Source: Promethearchaeota archaeon (GTDB lineage Archaea > Asgardarchaeota > Lokiarchaeia > Sigynarchaeales > SOKP01). From it: a stretch of 6,825 nt of DNA. Position numbers and translations under genes: made by a program. The notes beneath the pieces are model-generated. The model was given only the letters and a program-made list of their open reading frames with translations. It had not been told where the DNA came from and searched no databases. Below are positions 6,672 to 6,825 of this stretch, one piece after another (positions within the stretch are counted from its first letter, which is position 1; each line of letters begins with the position of its first letter). The DNA lies in contig JAEOUI010000216.1 of assembly GCA_016839425.1 (NCBI GenBank), positions 1 through 6,825 of the forward strand, given 5' to 3'.

Positions 6672-6680
6672 CATATAAAG
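6672..6680 (+). promoter_or_regulatory. TATA-like box of the right-edge gene
   Basis: CATATAAAG lies 26-34 bases upstream of the ATG at 6706, about where an archaeal TATA box belongs for a very short leader. Another TATA-like stretch, ATTATATATC, lies further upstream at about 6649-6658 and would give a longer leader including the SD. The rest of 6559-6671 is AT-rich and shows no other feature I can support. Confidence 0.45.
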
Positions 6681-6693
6681 ATTAATTTTTAAT

Positions 6694-6698
6694 GGTGA
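6694..6698 (+). promoter_or_regulatory. Shine-Dalgarno site of the right-edge gene
   Basis: GGTGA lies 7 bases before the ATG at 6706. It matches part of the archaeal anti-SD complement (GGAGGTGAT), and it decides the start in favour of 6706. An upstream ATG at 6692 runs into a stop after nine codons. This is the only convincing SD in the window. Confidence 0.55.
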
Positions 6699-6705
6699 AA
6701 ATATC

Positions 6706-6825
6706 ATGCCACTGGCGTTAATGTTTCATGTAAAAGATGGAGGCGTATCTGAGCCTGTAAAATGGAATAAAGACAATCTACAAGATGATCGATCAATTAT
6801 CGTCCTTGACGAAGGTACATCTACG
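6706..6825 (+). CDS. Hypothetical protein, N-terminal 40 codons only
   Basis: The open frame begins at an ATG with an SD 7 bases upstream and continues to the right edge without a stop, giving exactly 40 codons. The product begins MPLALMFHVKDGG and continues with EPVKWNKDNL and SIIVLDEGTST. It has no signal peptide and is mixed polar and hydrophobic. The stretch 'IIVLDEGTST' resembles the first strand and turn of small beta-rich domains such as gelsolin-like repeats, but 40 residues are too few to assign a family. It is transcribed divergently from the his cluster, and the two share a 203-base promoter region. Confidence 0.7.
   Translation, partial: MPLALMFHVKDGGVSEPVKWNKDNLQDDRSIIVLDEGTST

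Overview
The window is AT-rich and compactly coded, and it looks archaeal, most likely from an ammonia-oxidising thaumarchaeote (Nitrososphaeria). That assignment is an inference. It rests on several points: a hisG-hisD-hisC gene order with archaeal-style proteins, TATA-like boxes about 20-30 bases upstream of starts with almost no leader, a single GGTGA-type Shine-Dalgarno site, T-run terminators, and small lineage-type hypothetical proteins with zinc ribbons or HEAT/LRR repeats. No rRNA, tRNA, CRISPR array, transposase or phage gene was seen.

Layout from right to left. At the right edge (6706-6825, plus strand) is the first 40 codons of an unrecognised protein, transcribed away from everything else. 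A 203-base divergent intergenic region (6503-6705) holds its TATA box and SD, a TATA-like box for the his genes, and a 7-bp perfect inverted repeat that is a candidate operator. Reading leftward on the minus strand come hisG (ATP phosphoribosyltransferase, long form), hisD (histidinol dehydrogenase) and hisC (histidinol-phosphate aminotransferase). These three supply the first step, the transamination step and the final two oxidations of histidine synthesis. The other his genes are not in the window.

Downstream of hisC, still on the minus strand, is a 384-residue hypothetical protein (frame-corrected length) with an N-terminal CxxC...CxxC zinc ribbon. Its reading frame is interrupted: the only credible ATG (2965) is separated from the zinc ribbon by a one-base frame offset at a run of seven T. 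Removing one T restores a continuous frame. A T8 tract directly after its stop is a likely terminator.

The left quarter holds two tandem minus-strand paralogues. Each combines an N-terminal helical (HEAT-like) region with the start of a leucine-rich-repeat region. The left-hand copy runs off the window. Each has its own TATA-like box.

The strongest observations are the homopolymer frame break in the zinc-ribbon gene, the tandem HEAT-LRR paralogues, the short inverted repeats at promoters, and the short hisGDC cluster followed by unrelated genes. Nothing in the window is clear evidence of a new defence or mobile system.
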